Assembly: GCF_027853235.1 (NCBI RefSeq) | Contig: NZ_WKJG01000026.1 | Span: 1 to 53,467 of the forward strand | Length of the DNA stretch: 53,467 nucleotides | Reading direction: 5' to 3' | Source of the DNA: Aliibacillus thermotolerans | GTDB lineage: Bacteria > Bacillota > Bacilli > Bacillales > Marinococcaceae | In this document: in pieces, positions 17,503 through 27,988 of the stretch | Layout of the letters: every line of letters begins with the position of its first letter | Position numbering within the stretch: the first letter of the stretch is position 1 | Program-made: the position numbers and the translations under genes | Notes under the pieces: generated by a model | Database searches by the model: none | Seen by the model: only the letters and a program-made list of their open reading frames with translations | What the model was told of the DNA's origin: nothing

Positions 17503-18318
17503 GTGGAAAGACCAATTGGAATAATTGACTCAGGTGTAGGTGGATTAACAGTTGCACGTGAAATTGCACGACAATTACCAAAGGAAAAAATGATATATAT
17601 TGGGGATACAGCTCGTTGTCCTTATGGACCACGACCGAAAGAAGAAGTGAGAACTTTCACATGGGAAATGATCGATTGGCTTTTGCATGAAAACATTAAA
17701 ATGCTCGTGATTGCATGTAACACTGCGACAGCGGTTGTATTGGAAGAAGTAAGAGAAACCTTGTCGATTCCGGTCATCGGTGTCATTCAACCGGGAGCGA
17801 TCACTGCTTTAAAAACAACGAAAACCGACTCCATTGCGGTGATTGGTACAGTTGGCACGATTCATAGCGGTGCATACGTAAAAGCATTAAAAACGATCAA
17901 CGAACATGTAAAAGTAGAAACATTGGCCTGTCCTCCGTTCGTACCGCTCGTTGAAAGTGGCAAATATGAGGAAGCGGAAGCGGAGATGGTTGTCCAAGAA
18001 ACCCTTGCTCCTCTCTTGGAAAAATCTTTTGACACGCTGATTTTAGGTTGTACTCACTATCCTTTGTTACAAGAGACTATCCAAAAAGTAGTAGGGGAAC
18101 ATATTTCCATCATTTCTTCCGGAGATGAAACCGCGCGAGAAGTGAGTACGATTTTACATTATCAAGGACTGTTACAAAAAGAAGAAACGAATCCAGAACA
18201 TATATTTTTCACGACCGGCTCCCCCCATCGATTTCAAATGATTGCCAATAGGTGGTTGGACCAAAAAGTACAGAATGTGAAAAATATTTCGCTACGACCT
18301 ATTAAAGTTGTGGAATAA
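17503..18318 (+). CDS. murI: glutamate racemase
   Basis: Makes D-glutamate for peptidoglycan (MurI/RacE). In the 271-residue product the catalytic cysteines are in IACNTATAV (near residue 72) and LGCTHYPLL (near 183). Active-site acids and anion-binding residues lie in [14 protein letters not shown] (residues 5-18) and [13 protein letters not shown]. The start is taken as GTG 17503 (ERPIGIIDS follows, the family's usual opening) with GAGGG seven bases upstream; the frame is open upstream to ATG 17434 but that part does not resemble MurI. It is followed by gerM, as in B. subtilis (racE-gerM-rph). Confidence 0.95.
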   Translation: MERPIGIIDSGVGGLTVAREIARQLPKEKMIYIGDTARCPYGPRPKEEVRTFTWEMIDWLLHENIKMLVIACNTATAVVLEEVRETLSIPVIGVIQPGAITALKTTKTDSIAVIGTVGTIHSGAYVKALKTINEHVKVETLACPPFVPLVESGKYEEAEAEMVVQETLAPLLEKSFDTLILGCTHYPLLQETIQKVVGEHISIISSGDETAREVSTILHYQGLLQKEETNPEHIFFTTGSPHRFQMIANRWLDQKVQNVKNISLRPIKVVE

Positions 18319-18396
18319 AATAAAGAATTCAAGGTCTATTTCTCTCCCAGGCTCGTATAAATGAAAGTACAAACTGTTTCTGGGAGGGAAGAGACG

Positions 18397-19467
18397 ATGT
18401 TAAAAACGATATTGAAAGGGACGGCTTTTATTGTGACCCCTTTTATCCTGATAGGGTGTACCACGGAGAAAATGGACGCTCCACCAAGTGATATGGTGGA
18501 AGAGATAGAATGGGAATCATTTTCTGAAGAAGAATCTCAAGAAAGTGAAGAGGGGGAGCAGGATGAGGCTGTAGCAGAAGGTGTGGAAAGAGAGCTTTAT
18601 TTGTTGGATGAAGAAGGGGTGGTTGTCCCTTTTAAATTAGCGTTGCCACGGGAAGAAGGAGCGCTTAAACAAACACTTGAATACTTAGTGAAGGACGGTC
18701 CAATCACCCCTTTTTTACCGAACGGCTTACAACCGGTATTGCCGCCGGGAACGGAAGTGGATGTCCATTTGACAGAAGATGGAACGGCGATTGCTGATTT
18801 TTCTCCGGAATTTAAAGAATACGACCCGAAATATGAACAGTCTATTTTACAAGCAATCACATGGACACTCACTCAATTTGACAATGTGGACAATGTGCAA
18901 ATAAGAATGAACGGTCACGAACAAGAAGTGATGCCGTTAGAAGAAACGCCGATTGGGAAATCATATAGTAGAGAAAACGGCATTAATTTGGAAAGTGGAG
19001 ATGTCACTGATATGACTGCAAGCAATAGTGTGACGGTATATTTCTTGTCTCATATTGATGGGGAACCGTATTATGTGCCGGTCACCCGGAGAGTAGTGGT
19101 AGAAGATAAAGAAGACCAATTGGCAAAAACAATGGAAGAATTGTTAAAAGGACCGGCAGTGGACAGTTCGTTTGAGCATATTTTCAACGAAGGGATTAAG
19201 GTAGAAGAATCAACCATTAGCGACGAAGAAACTGCTTCTCTTTCTTTCAACGATGCAATTTTAACAGAAAAAGACGGCACAGCCATCTCGGAAGAAGCGT
19301 TACAAGTCATTTCACGTTCTGCCACGGCAATTGAAGGCATTGAACAAGTAGATATTAAAGTAGATGGATTAGAAGATGTAATTTCCGTCTCGAGTGGAAG
19401 TTTAGAAGATGCAGAAAGTGCTGAGGAACAAGATCATGAAGTAGACGAAGAAGAAATGGTGAAATAA
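18397..19467 (+). CDS. gerM: germination/sporulation lipoprotein GerM
   Basis: Spore protein needed for normal sporulation and germination in B. subtilis. The 356-residue product has a lipoprotein signal peptide (MLKTILKGTAFIVTPFILIGC, lipid attachment at C21) and a very acidic linker (near residues 30-65). Two GerMN domains follow (about 65-195 and 210-335), each with a PFLPNGLQPVLPPGTEV- or SSFEHIFNEGIKVEE-type core. The C-terminal tail is acidic. ATG 18397 follows GGGAGGGAAG; an in-frame ATG at 18361 would spoil the signal peptide. It lies 78 bases after murI. Confidence 0.9.
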   Translation: MLKTILKGTAFIVTPFILIGCTTEKMDAPPSDMVEEIEWESFSEEESQESEEGEQDEAVAEGVERELYLLDEEGVVVPFKLALPREEGALKQTLEYLVKDGPITPFLPNGLQPVLPPGTEVDVHLTEDGTAIADFSPEFKEYDPKYEQSILQAITWTLTQFDNVDNVQIRMNGHEQEVMPLEETPIGKSYSRENGINLESGDVTDMTASNSVTVYFLSHIDGEPYYVPVTRRVVVEDKEDQLAKTMEELLKGPAVDSSFEHIFNEGIKVEESTISDEETASLSFNDAILTEKDGTAISEEALQVISRSATAIEGIEQVDIKVDGLEDVISVSSGSLEDAESAEEQDHEVDEEEMVK

Positions 19468-19662
19468 TGTTTGCAATTGCCGTCCAAATGGAATAGCAGT
19501 AATGTTTTCTCGGAATGCCTACTCGATGCGTGATAGCGCTCTTCATGGATGATGGAGGGGGCAACGATGGTGGATTGGAGTCGCATCTTCTTATCATAGA
19601 AATTTTGATAAGAGGGAGTCGCTCGTATGTGTAAAATAGTTCTCAAAATTCTAGCCAAAAAA

Positions 19663-19725
19663 GAAGAGGCACTCTATCATAAATGTATGCGTACCAAGCA
19701 AATACATTTATAAAGAGGCCTCTTC
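19663..19725. repeat. long near-perfect hairpin in the gerM-rph gap
   Basis: GAAGAGGC (19663-19670) pairs with GCCTCTTC (19718-19725), CTCT (19672-19675) with AGAG (19714-19717), and ATAAATGTAT (19679-19688) with ATACATTTAT (19702-19711), leaving a 13-base loop. AAAAAA lies just left of the stem, so on the minus strand it would end in a T-run like a terminator, yet no minus-strand gene lies to its right. The rest of 19468-19825 shows no gene. It may be an orphan terminator or a small mobile relic. Confidence 0.6.
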
Positions 19726-19825
19726 ATGAATTATATGATATCAAAATGATACACATTCATACACCAAACTAACAATTTAATTGATATTGAGGAAAGCGTT
19801 CGTACTCTGATGTATGACCATCCCG

Positions 19826-19886
19826 TTCGCATTTGGAAAAAAATCTGTTATAATGAATGACGCTGAAGGTAGCACAGGCTACCTTC
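19826..19886 (+). promoter_or_regulatory. rph promoter and leader hairpin
   Basis: TTCGCA (19826-19831), 17 bp, TATAAT (19849-19854). Right after the expected start point GAAGGTAGC (19865-19873) and GCTACCTTC (19878-19886) form a perfect 9 bp stem with a four-base loop. No T-run follows, so it is more likely a leader structure than a terminator. Confidence 0.55.
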
Positions 19887-19959
19887 TCTTATTCTGTCTC
19901 GAAAAAATTATACATAATATATAAATAAATCGAAGAGATTGACTAATGGAGGGTTACAT

Positions 19960-20742
19960 ATGACAAGACTAGATGGAAGAGAGGCCGATGAGCTACGTCC
20001 GGTGACGATTGATCCCCATTTTTTAAAACATCCGGAAGGATCGGTGTTAATAACCGTGGGGGATACGAAAGTAATTTGTACTGCCAGTATTGAAGACCGA
20101 GTGCCTCCGTTTATGCGTGGAAAAGGGAAAGGCTGGATTGCGGCGGAATATTCCATGCTTCCACGGGCCACAGAGCAACGCAATATTCGAGAAGCGGCAA
20201 AGGGGAAACTATCCGGACGGACGATGGAAATTCAACGAATGATTGGGCGCTCCCTTCGTTCCGTCGTTGATCTTTCCCAAATCGGTGAACGCACCATTTG
20301 GATTGACTGTGATGTGATTCAAGCGGACGGAGGAACGAGAACAGCAGCGATTACAGGGGCTTTTGTAGCAATGGTCCAAGCGCTTCAAAAACATCAGGAG
20401 GATAAAAAAATTGACACGATCCCGGTCACTGATTTGTTAGCGGCAGTGTCGGTTGGTATTGATGAAAAAGATAACGCCCTCCTAGATTTATGTTATGCTG
20501 AAGATGCCGTTGCCAAAGTGGATATGAACATTGTAATGACTGGAAAAGGTGAATTTGTGGAACTGCAAGGAACGGGAGAAGAAGCCTCCTTTTCTCGTGG
20601 GCAGTTAAACGATCTGCTCGCATTAGGAGAAAGAGGGCTTCGTCACATCATGGACATTCAAAAAGAAGTGTTACAAGACGTAATGGATGAAGACGGAAAT
20701 TTTCGCGCTGAAAATGAGGAAAAAGGAATGTCATCCGAATGA
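19960..20742 (+). CDS. rph: ribonuclease PH
   Basis: Phosphorolytic 3'-to-5' exoribonuclease that trims tRNA 3' ends; works as a hexamer. The 260-residue protein has the family's core [35 protein letters not shown], the phosphate-binding segment [20 protein letters not shown] near residues 87-106 and [20 protein letters not shown] near 115-134. ATG 19960 follows GGAGGG. It overlaps rdgB by four bases (ATGA). Confidence 0.97.
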   Translation: MTRLDGREADELRPVTIDPHFLKHPEGSVLITVGDTKVICTASIEDRVPPFMRGKGKGWIAAEYSMLPRATEQRNIREAAKGKLSGRTMEIQRMIGRSLRSVVDLSQIGERTIWIDCDVIQADGGTRTAAITGAFVAMVQALQKHQEDKKIDTIPVTDLLAAVSVGIDEKDNALLDLCYAEDAVAKVDMNIVMTGKGEFVELQGTGEEASFSRGQLNDLLALGERGLRHIMDIQKEVLQDVMDEDGNFRAENEEKGMSSE

Positions 20743-21329
20743 AAGAAATTATGATTGCAACGAAAAATAAAGGAAAAATAAAAGAATTTCAAGCGATGTT
20801 TGGAGATGATTGGAAAGTCCTTTCCCTTCTCGACAAACCGTTTGACGATATTGACGAAACGGGTAGTAGTTTTGAAGAGAACGCTAAATTAAAAGCAGAA
20901 ACAGTGCGGGATGCGTGGAATTGTCCGGTGATTGCCGATGACTCAGGTTTGGTTATTGACGCATTAAATGGTCGCCCGGGAATTTACTCTGCGCGGTATG
21001 CGGGAGTTGATAAAGATGATGACGCAAATATGGACAAAGTGTTAGCTGAAATGGAAGGGATAGAAGAAGAAAACCGAACCGCTCGTTTCGTTTGCGTCAT
21101 TGCCGTAGCAACATTAGAGGAAACCCATGTATTTCACGGAACGTGTGAAGGGATGATCGCAACATCTAAACAAGGCAACAACGGGTTTGGTTATGACCCA
21201 ATTTTTTATATTCCGGAAAAAAGAAAGACCATGGCGCAACTCAGTGCGGAAGAAAAAAATGCCATTAGTCACCGTCATCACGCGTTAGAAAAGTTACGTC
21301 GCAAGTGGACGGACATTTTCAGGCAATAG
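20739..21329 (+). CDS. rdgB: XTP/dITP pyrophosphatase (RdgB/HAM1)
   Basis: Removes non-canonical purine nucleotides (XTP, dITP) from the pool. The 196-residue protein has the family signatures [16 protein letters not shown] (residues 5-20), [36 protein letters not shown] near 67-91 and [12 protein letters not shown] near 150. The start overlaps the rph stop by four bases. It is YsnA in B. subtilis, in the same order rph-ysnA-ysnB. Confidence 0.95.
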   Translation: MKEIMIATKNKGKIKEFQAMFGDDWKVLSLLDKPFDDIDETGSSFEENAKLKAETVRDAWNCPVIADDSGLVIDALNGRPGIYSARYAGVDKDDDANMDKVLAEMEGIEEENRTARFVCVIAVATLEETHVFHGTCEGMIATSKQGNNGFGYDPIFYIPEKRKTMAQLSAEEKNAISHRHHALEKLRRKWTDIFRQ

Positions 21330-21345
21330 AAAAGGAGTGATTCGA

Positions 21346-21858
21346 GTGAAAGCACTAGTTTTAAGCGATACGCACGGAACTACGGAGGAAGTGGCGGAAG
21401 TATGCGCTCGCCATCGTGAAGAGGTAGACGCTATTTTTCATTGCGGGGATTCTGAACTTCCTTCCTCTTCTCCTGTATTGGAAGAAATGTATGTCGTCTT
21501 AGGTAACTGTGATTTAAAAAATGCTTTTCCTGAAGAAATTGTAGAAGAAGTGGAAGGTGTGCGGATTTATATGACACATGGCCACAACTATAATGTTAAA
21601 ATGTCTTACGTTCCGATCACTTATCGCGGCGAAGAAAAAGGGGTTCATCTCGTTTTCTTTGGGCATAGCCATGTGCCGGTTGCTTTTCAGCAAAATGGAA
21701 TCGTCTACGTCAACCCGGGAAGCCTTCTTATTCCGCGGAGTCGCTCTGAGCGAAGTTATGCGCTCGTCCACGCAACGGGAGAGGAAGTCACCGTACAATT
21801 TTTTGAACGAGACAGTGGCAGAGAGCTTACGGATATGAGAGAGTCTTTTTCTTTATGA
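21346..21858 (+). CDS. ysnB: YsnB-like metallophosphoesterase
   Basis: Small calcineurin-type phosphodiesterase (YfcE/MJ0936 family), 170 residues. Metal ligands are visible in LVLSDTHG (near residues 4-11), FHCGDSE, VLGNCD, MTHGHNYNV and FGHSHVPV. GTG 21346 follows AAAGGAG at eight bases; a GTG at 21337 overlaps the ribosome binding site. It is cotranscribed with rph and rdgB. The natural substrate is unknown. Confidence 0.88.
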   Translation: MKALVLSDTHGTTEEVAEVCARHREEVDAIFHCGDSELPSSSPVLEEMYVVLGNCDLKNAFPEEIVEEVEGVRIYMTHGHNYNVKMSYVPITYRGEEKGVHLVFFGHSHVPVAFQQNGIVYVNPGSLLIPRSRSERSYALVHATGEEVTVQFFERDSGRELTDMRESFSL

Positions 21859-21888
21859 AAAAACTAGTGCATTACCAGAAAAACTACC

Positions 21889-21917
21889 TTGACTTTCTAG
21901 GAGGGATATAATATTAT
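21889..21917 (+). promoter_or_regulatory. tRNA-Arg promoter
   Basis: TTGACT (21889-21894), 17 bp, TATTAT (21912-21917), 26 bases before the tRNA. Confidence 0.6.
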
Positions 21918-21943
21918 TGTAAATGTCGCAAGCGAAGTGATTT

Positions 21944-22020
<77 letters not shown>

Positions 22021-22043
22021 TTTGAGATTTGTCAATAATGAAC

Positions 22044-22078
22044 AAACGCCTAATCCAATGAAGGGGATGGGCGTTTTT
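22044..22078 (+). terminator. terminator after tRNA-Arg
   Basis: AAACGCC (22044-22050) pairs with GGGCGTTT near 22069-22076, with partial pairing inside the loop, then T bases. The following 200 bases to the ilvE relic hold nothing clear. Confidence 0.65.
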
Positions 22079-22287
22079 AGTTTCATTCCTCTTTTCTAAA
22101 TTTTTTGTTAAGTTTTTACTTCATTTCATCCATGAAAACGAATACATTAAAACTTTTCCCGAAATCGTCTCAAAATTCAAGAAAAAAGGTTGACCGGAAA
22201 GCGTAATAGGCGTATGATAAACGTCATAGAGCATAACGACAAAAGGACATCGAAGCAGTTGGTGAAATACACTAGGAATGATGCCGA

Positions 22288-22559
22288 ATGGGCAAACAAT
22301 GGATTTATTTGAACGATGAATTTGTAAAGAAAGAAGATGTAAAAATTTCCGGTGATGACCAACGGTTTTTTGTATGGGGATGGTGTTTTTGAAGGAATTC
22401 CTTGTTATGACGGAAACATTTACAAATTAAAAGATCATCTTCTCCGTCTTTACAATTCGGCGAAGTCCATGATGTTAGAAACGACTGTTACAAGCCTTTC
22501 GTGAAAAAGTCGTTCAAGCAGGCAAAATTGACTCATTTGCAAAAGAAATAGAAACATAA
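22288..22559 (+). pseudogene. ilvE: ilvE (branched-chain aminotransferase) relic
   Basis: ATG 22288 begins MGKQWIYLNDEFVKKEDVKIS, the typical IlvE N-terminus. A frameshift near 22350 follows. In the next frame it continues FLYGDGVFEGIPCYDGNIYK, then LKDHLLRLYNSAKSMMLE. At about 22483 the sequence jumps, in another frame, to LLQAFREKVVQAGKI and a TAA at 22557-22559, which looks like the IlvE C-terminus. About 200 internal residues of a protein of roughly 295 are gone. The final transamination must depend on another aminotransferase elsewhere. It lies just upstream of the leucine T-box and ilvB. Confidence 0.85.
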
Positions 22560-22602
22560 TAAAATTTTTAAAAAAAGTTATGCAAAACATTTCTTTTTCT
22601 GT

Positions 22603-22608
22603 TATAGT
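22603..22608 (+). promoter_or_regulatory. -10 of the ilv-leu T-box promoter
   Basis: TATAGT at 22603-22608 lies where the T-box transcript should start, about ten bases before the first conserved T-box element. The -35 (ATGCAA, 17 bp upstream) is weak. Confidence 0.4.
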
Positions 22609-22617
22609 ATTATTTAA

Positions 22618-22920
22618 AAGAAACGCGTTGACGAGGACAAGTAATTTTCGTTTTGTGTTACGACAGAGAGCCGCGGTATGCTGAGAAGCGGTGTAACCGG
22701 CGAAAATGAACTCACCTCTGAGTGCTTTTGTGAAAAGTGAGTAGCAAAAGCCGGGTGTAGCCCACGCTTCACCCGTTATCAAATCAAGACAGGATCCCTT
22801 CCTGTCGTTGAGACGGCGATTGCTGAAAGGTAGCCGTGAAGAAGGGTGGTACCGTGGAAAGTCATCTTTTCACCCCTTCGACCAATATTGGTCGATTTGG
22901 GTGGAAAGATTTTTTTATTA
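22618..22920 (+). promoter_or_regulatory. leucine T-box leader of the ilv-leu operon
   Basis: This leader senses uncharged tRNA. Stem I has the AGAGAG and GGTGTAACC elements (22668-22699). The specifier context GAA-CTC-ACC-TCTGAG puts a CTC leucine codon at 22711-22713. The T-box core AGGGTGGTACCGTGG is at 22843-22857, with TGGT (22846-22849) pairing to the tRNA acceptor end. The intrinsic terminator 22864-22917 can be replaced by an antiterminator using the T-box core. Uncharged tRNA-Leu should allow read-through into ilvB. Confidence 0.95.
22864..22917 (+). terminator. T-box terminator
   Basis: ATCTTTTCACCC (22864-22875) pairs with GGGTGGAAAGAT (22899-22910). An inner palindrome CGACCAAT/ATTGGTCG (22879-22894) extends the stem, and seven T follow. 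It is the regulated stop of the leucine T-box. Confidence 0.93.
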
Positions 22921-23053
22921 TATAAAGAAACTTTCTCAAAGGATTCTTAACTTTTTAAAAAAGAGTGAGCCACCGTTTCATATCATCCAGATTATTGTCG
23001 TGTTGCTTTGTCATTGGATAATAGGTGTACTATGAAGCAAGGAGGAGCAAAAG

Positions 23054-24781
23054 ATGAGTACGAAATTGCAAGAAGACAGTGGACGCGAATTGAAAAAAGA
23101 AAATCAAGAAATGACGGGATCAAGTATGCTCATTCAAGCTCTGGCCCGTGAAAATGTTGATATCATTTTCGGTTATCCGGGTGGAGCTATTTTACCAACA
23201 TATGATGAAATTTATCGCAGTGGCATTCGTCATATTCTTGCCCGCCATGAACAAGGAGCGATTCACGCAGCAGAAGGATATGCACGCGTATCCGGCAAAC
23301 CGGGCGTTTGTGTCGTGACATCCGGACCGGGGGCAACGAATGTTATTACGGGAATTGCCGATGCGATGATTGACTCCTTGCCGCTCATTGTGATTACCGG
23401 TCAAGTGGCAACGAAAGTCATCGGAACAGATGCTTTTCAAGAAGCAGATATCGTTGGTATTACGATGCCAATTACAAAACATAATTATCAAGTACGTGAT
23501 ATTGAAGATTTACCGAGAATTATTAAAGAAGCATTCCATATTGCAACTACAGGTCGTCCGGGACCGGTTGTGATTGATCTCCCGAAAGACGTTTCAGAAG
23601 CAACGGGAATCTTTACGTACGACCAACCGGTAGATTTACCGGGATATCAACCGACTTACACTCCAAATAAATTACAAATTAGAAAAGTCAGAGAGGCGGT
23701 AACGAAAGCGAAAAAACCGGTCATTTTAGCAGGAGCGGGAGTATTACATGCAAAAGGTTCGGACGAATTGCTTGCATATGTAGAACAACAACAAATCCCG
23801 GTTGTGAATACGCTCCTCGGATTAGGCTCTTTCCCTGCAAGTCATCCATTAGCCATTGGAATGGCAGGAATGCATGGGGAGTATACCGCGAACATGGCGC
23901 TTCATCATTGTGACTTGCTCATCAATATCGGTGCTCGCTTTGATGACCGTTTAACTGGAGCGCTTAGTGACTTTGCACCGCATGCAAAAGTTGCTCATAT
24001 CGACATCGACCCGGCTGAAATCGGAAAAAATGTAGAAACGCACATCCCGGTCGTTGGCGATGCGAAAGAAGCGTTGAAAATGTTGATTGCTGAAAATGGC
24101 AAACCATCTGAATGTACGGAATGGAAAGAACAACTATATGAATGGAAAAAAGAATATCCACTTTGGTATGAAAAAGACGATGAAGTCATCAAGCCACAAC
24201 AATTAATGGAAATCATTTACGAAGAAACGAATGGAGAAGCAGTGGTGACAACGGATGTCGGTCAACATCAAATGTGGGCGGCGCAATATTATAAGTTTGA
24301 TAAGCCAAACCATTGGGCAACATCCGGTGGCCTTGGAACGATGGGTTTCGGCTTCCCGGCTGCAATTGGTGCCCAATTTGCTGAACCGGACAAACCGGTT
24401 GTCTCTATTTTAGGAGACGCCGGCTTCCAAATGACCGCACAAGAAATGTCTATTTTGCAAGAATTGAATATTCCGGTGAAAATCATCATCGTCAACAACT
24501 CCTCCCTTGGCATGGTGCGACAGTGGCAAGAACTATTTTATGATGAGCGGTACTCTCATTCTATCTTTCCAATCCAGCCAGACTTCGTGAAAATGGCGGA
24601 AGCATATAACATTCAAGGATGGAAAGTAGACGATCCCAAAAAAGTGAGAGAAGTCTTGCAAGAAGCGCTTGCCTATGATGGTCCGGTTCTTTTAGACTGT
24701 CGCGTGGCAAAAGAAGAAAACGTCTATCCGATGATTGCTCCTGGAAAAGGACATCACGAAATGGAGGGAATAAAACCATGA
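23054..24781 (+). CDS. ilvB: acetolactate synthase large subunit
   Basis: Thiamine diphosphate enzyme; condenses pyruvate to acetolactate or with 2-oxobutyrate, the first common step to valine, leucine and isoleucine. The 575-residue protein has the catalytic glutamate in [15 protein letters not shown] (E66), the FAD region [20 protein letters not shown], and the thiamine diphosphate motif [11 protein letters not shown]...[14 protein letters not shown] near 455-490. An N-terminal stretch of about 20 residues is hydrophilic and variable. AGGAGGAG precedes ATG 23054. First intact gene after the T-box; overlaps ilvH by four bases. Confidence 0.97.
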   Translation: MSTKLQEDSGRELKKENQEMTGSSMLIQALARENVDIIFGYPGGAILPTYDEIYRSGIRHILARHEQGAIHAAEGYARVSGKPGVCVVTSGPGATNVITGIADAMIDSLPLIVITGQVATKVIGTDAFQEADIVGITMPITKHNYQVRDIEDLPRIIKEAFHIATTGRPGPVVIDLPKDVSEATGIFTYDQPVDLPGYQPTYTPNKLQIRKVREAVTKAKKPVILAGAGVLHAKGSDELLAYVEQQQIPVVNTLLGLGSFPASHPLAIGMAGMHGEYTANMALHHCDLLINIGARFDDRLTGALSDFAPHAKVAHIDIDPAEIGKNVETHIPVVGDAKEALKMLIAENGKPSECTEWKEQLYEWKKEYPLWYEKDDEVIKPQQLMEIIYEETNGEAVVTTDVGQHQMWAAQYYKFDKPNHWATSGGLGTMGFGFPAAIGAQFAEPDKPVVSILGDAGFQMTAQEMSILQELNIPVKIIIVNNSSLGMVRQWQELFYDERYSHSIFPIQPDFVKMAEAYNIQGWKVDDPKKVREVLQEALAYDGPVLLDCRVAKEENVYPMIAPGKGHHEMEGIKP

Positions 24782-25299
24782 AGCGAACGATTATAGCGAC
24801 AGTGCATAATACATCTGGAGTCATGAACCGCATTACAGGGTTATTTGCCCGTCGAAACTTTAATATTGAAAGCATTACCGTCGGATTGACGGAAAACCCG
24901 TCCATTTCTCGCATGACGTTTGTCGTCAACGTTGATGACGAACGCGGGTTGGACCAAGTAATTAAACAATTAAATAAACAAGTAGATGTTTTAAAAGTTC
25001 GCGACATTACCGATGAAGCGATTATTGCTAGAGAGCTAGCGTTAATTAAAGTCGTCGCTACTCCTGAAACACGCGGAGAGATTTCTACGTTAGTAGAGCC
25101 GTTCCGTGCCTCCATTGTAGACGTGGGGCGGGAAAGCGTGACCATTCAGGTGACTGGTGATCAACAGAAAATAGAAGCAATGATTGATTTATTAAAACCT
25201 TATGGCATTAAAGAAATGGCCCGCACCGGGGTCACTGCCTTCAAACGTGGCACGAAAAAAAGCGTATTAGATTCTCCAAAGTACTCCATTATTAGCTAA
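24778..25299 (+). CDS. ilvH: acetolactate synthase small subunit
   Basis: Regulatory partner of IlvB that gives valine feedback. The 173-residue protein has an N-terminal ACT domain ([32 protein letters not shown], residues 4-35) and a C-terminal ACT-like domain. It starts inside the ilvB stop (ATGA), so translation is coupled. Also called ilvN. Confidence 0.95.
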   Translation: MKRTIIATVHNTSGVMNRITGLFARRNFNIESITVGLTENPSISRMTFVVNVDDERGLDQVIKQLNKQVDVLKVRDITDEAIIARELALIKVVATPETRGEISTLVEPFRASIVDVGRESVTIQVTGDQQKIEAMIDLLKPYGIKEMARTGVTAFKRGTKKSVLDSPKYSIIS

Positions 25300-25320
25300 T
25301 TTGTTGAACTATTTGAACAA

Positions 25321-25347
25321 GAGGAAGAAATACACGTACTCTTCCTT
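25321..25347 (+). other. hairpin between ilvH and ilvC
   Basis: GAGGAAGA (25321-25328) can pair with TCTTCCTT (25340-25347), seven base pairs, followed by CTTTAC. The stem is short with no good T-run, so it could be a partial attenuator or an mRNA processing site that separates ilvBH from ilvC-leu. Confidence 0.35.
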
Positions 25348-25391
25348 CTTTACAATAAAAACACATGAGAAAATATTAAAGGAGAGAATGA

Positions 25392-26390
<999 letters not shown>

Positions 26391-26408
26391 TTTAAAGGAG
26401 TGGTAGTT

Positions 26409-27956
26409 GTGCGAAAAATCCAAGTTTTTGACACGACGCTTCGCGATGGAGAGCAAACCCCTGGAGTGAATTTGAACTTTGAAGAGAAATTACAAATTGC
26501 CACTCAGCTGGAACGCCTCGGTGTTGATATCATCGAGGCCGGCTTCCCGGCTTCTTCTGAAGGAGACTTTCGAGCTGTCAAAACGATTGCGGATACCATT
26601 AAAGAAAGTTCGGTGACAGGGCTTGCTCGTTCGGTGAAAAAAGAAATCGATGCGGCATGGGACGCGTTAAAAGGGGGAGTAGAACCGAGACTTCACGTGT
26701 TCATTGCAACTTCTCCCATTCATATGAAACACAAGTTGCGGATGACAGAAGAAGAAGTCATGGAAAACGCGGTGGAATCCGTAAAATATGCAAAAACAAT
26801 GTTTCCACATGTGCAATGGTCAGCAGAAGACGCGTGTCGCTCGGACTTAGACTTTTTAGTCCGTCTCATTGAAAAAGTCATCGATGCTGGAGCGGAAGTC
26901 ATTAACCTTCCGGATACAGTCGGTTACATTACGCAAGAAGAAATTCGCCATCGCTTCCGTTACATTAAAGAAAATGTTCCGAACATTGACAAAGCAATTC
27001 TTTCCACCCACTGTCACGACGACTTAGGGATGGCTGTCGCCAACTCCCTCGCTGCAATTGAAGCAGGAGCGGACCAAGTAGAAGGAACGATTAACGGAAT
27101 TGGTGAAAGAGCAGGAAATGCTTCCTTAGAAGAAATTGCGGTTGCGCTTCGAATTCGAAACGATTTTTACCAAGCAGAGACAGGTCTTCAGTTAAATGAA
27201 ATCAAACGCACAAGCAATCTTGTCAGCAAACTGACTGGGATGCCGGTGCCAAACAACAAAGCCGTTGTGGGAGATAATGCGTTTGCACACGAATCAGGTA
27301 TTCACCAAGATGGTGTCTTAAAAGAAACGTCCACGTATGAAATTATTACCCCGGACTTAGTAGGAGTAAGCTCGAACCGATTGGTCCTTGGAAAACTTTC
27401 TGGCCGCCATGCGTTTAAAGAAAAAATTGAATCCCTCGGTTATAAAGCAACGGATGAACAACTAAACAAAGCGTTCAAAGCGTTTAAAGACCTCGCTGAT
27501 AAGAAAAGAGAAATTACCGATGAAGATATTTTCGCGTTAATGTCGGAACAAAAAGCAGGAGACGAAGTGAAATATTATGAATTAGAAACGATTCAAGTAA
27601 CTTACGGAACAAACAACGTGACAACTGCGACGGTAACGTTGAAAAATCCGGAGAATGAAACAATCCAAGAAGCAGCCACTGGTTCAGGAAGTGTGGAAGC
27701 ACTTTACAACACGATTGAGCGAATGATTGATGGAGAAGTAAGACTCAATGATTACCGCATTCAATCTACGACGGGAGGTCGGGATGCACTAGCGGAAGTC
27801 TATGTTCAAATTGAACATAAAGGAGAACAAGTTTCCGGACGCGGCACGGCAAACGATGTGCTTGAAGCTTCTGGAAAAGCGTATGTGAATGCAATTAATC
27901 GTGCTTTAAATCTTAAAAACTATCCAAAGAAGCCAATGGAAAAAATTCACGTATAA
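26409..27956 (+). CDS. leuA: 2-isopropylmalate synthase
   Basis: Commits 2-oxoisovalerate to leucine by adding acetyl-CoA. The 515-residue protein has the DRE-TIM barrel opening [16 protein letters not shown] (near 7-22), the metal ligands in [39 protein letters not shown] near 200-238, and a C-terminal leucine-binding regulatory domain. GTG 26409 is chosen with AAGGAG eight bases upstream and MRKI-type opening as in B. subtilis; GTG at 26400 would overlap the ribosome binding site. Confidence 0.96.
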   Translation: MRKIQVFDTTLRDGEQTPGVNLNFEEKLQIATQLERLGVDIIEAGFPASSEGDFRAVKTIADTIKESSVTGLARSVKKEIDAAWDALKGGVEPRLHVFIATSPIHMKHKLRMTEEEVMENAVESVKYAKTMFPHVQWSAEDACRSDLDFLVRLIEKVIDAGAEVINLPDTVGYITQEEIRHRFRYIKENVPNIDKAILSTHCHDDLGMAVANSLAAIEAGADQVEGTINGIGERAGNASLEEIAVALRIRNDFYQAETGLQLNEIKRTSNLVSKLTGMPVPNNKAVVGDNAFAHESGIHQDGVLKETSTYEIITPDLVGVSSNRLVLGKLSGRHAFKEKIESLGYKATDEQLNKAFKAFKDLADKKREITDEDIFALMSEQKAGDEVKYYELETIQVTYGTNNVTTATVTLKNPENETIQEAATGSGSVEALYNTIERMIDGEVRLNDYRIQSTTGGRDALAEVYVQIEHKGEQVSGRGTANDVLEASGKAYVNAINRALNLKNYPKKPMEKIHV

Positions 27957-27988
27957 AATTGTTGTAAAGGTAGGAAAGGGAGAAAACG

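Noticed and set aside
22808-23035. Open frame of 75 codons before ilvB
   Set aside because: It overlaps the T-box core and terminator; the RNA structure explains the sequence.
24561-25145. Minus-strand open frame of 194 codons opposite ilvB/ilvH
   Set aside because: It lies entirely against two conserved genes and has no recognisable sequence.
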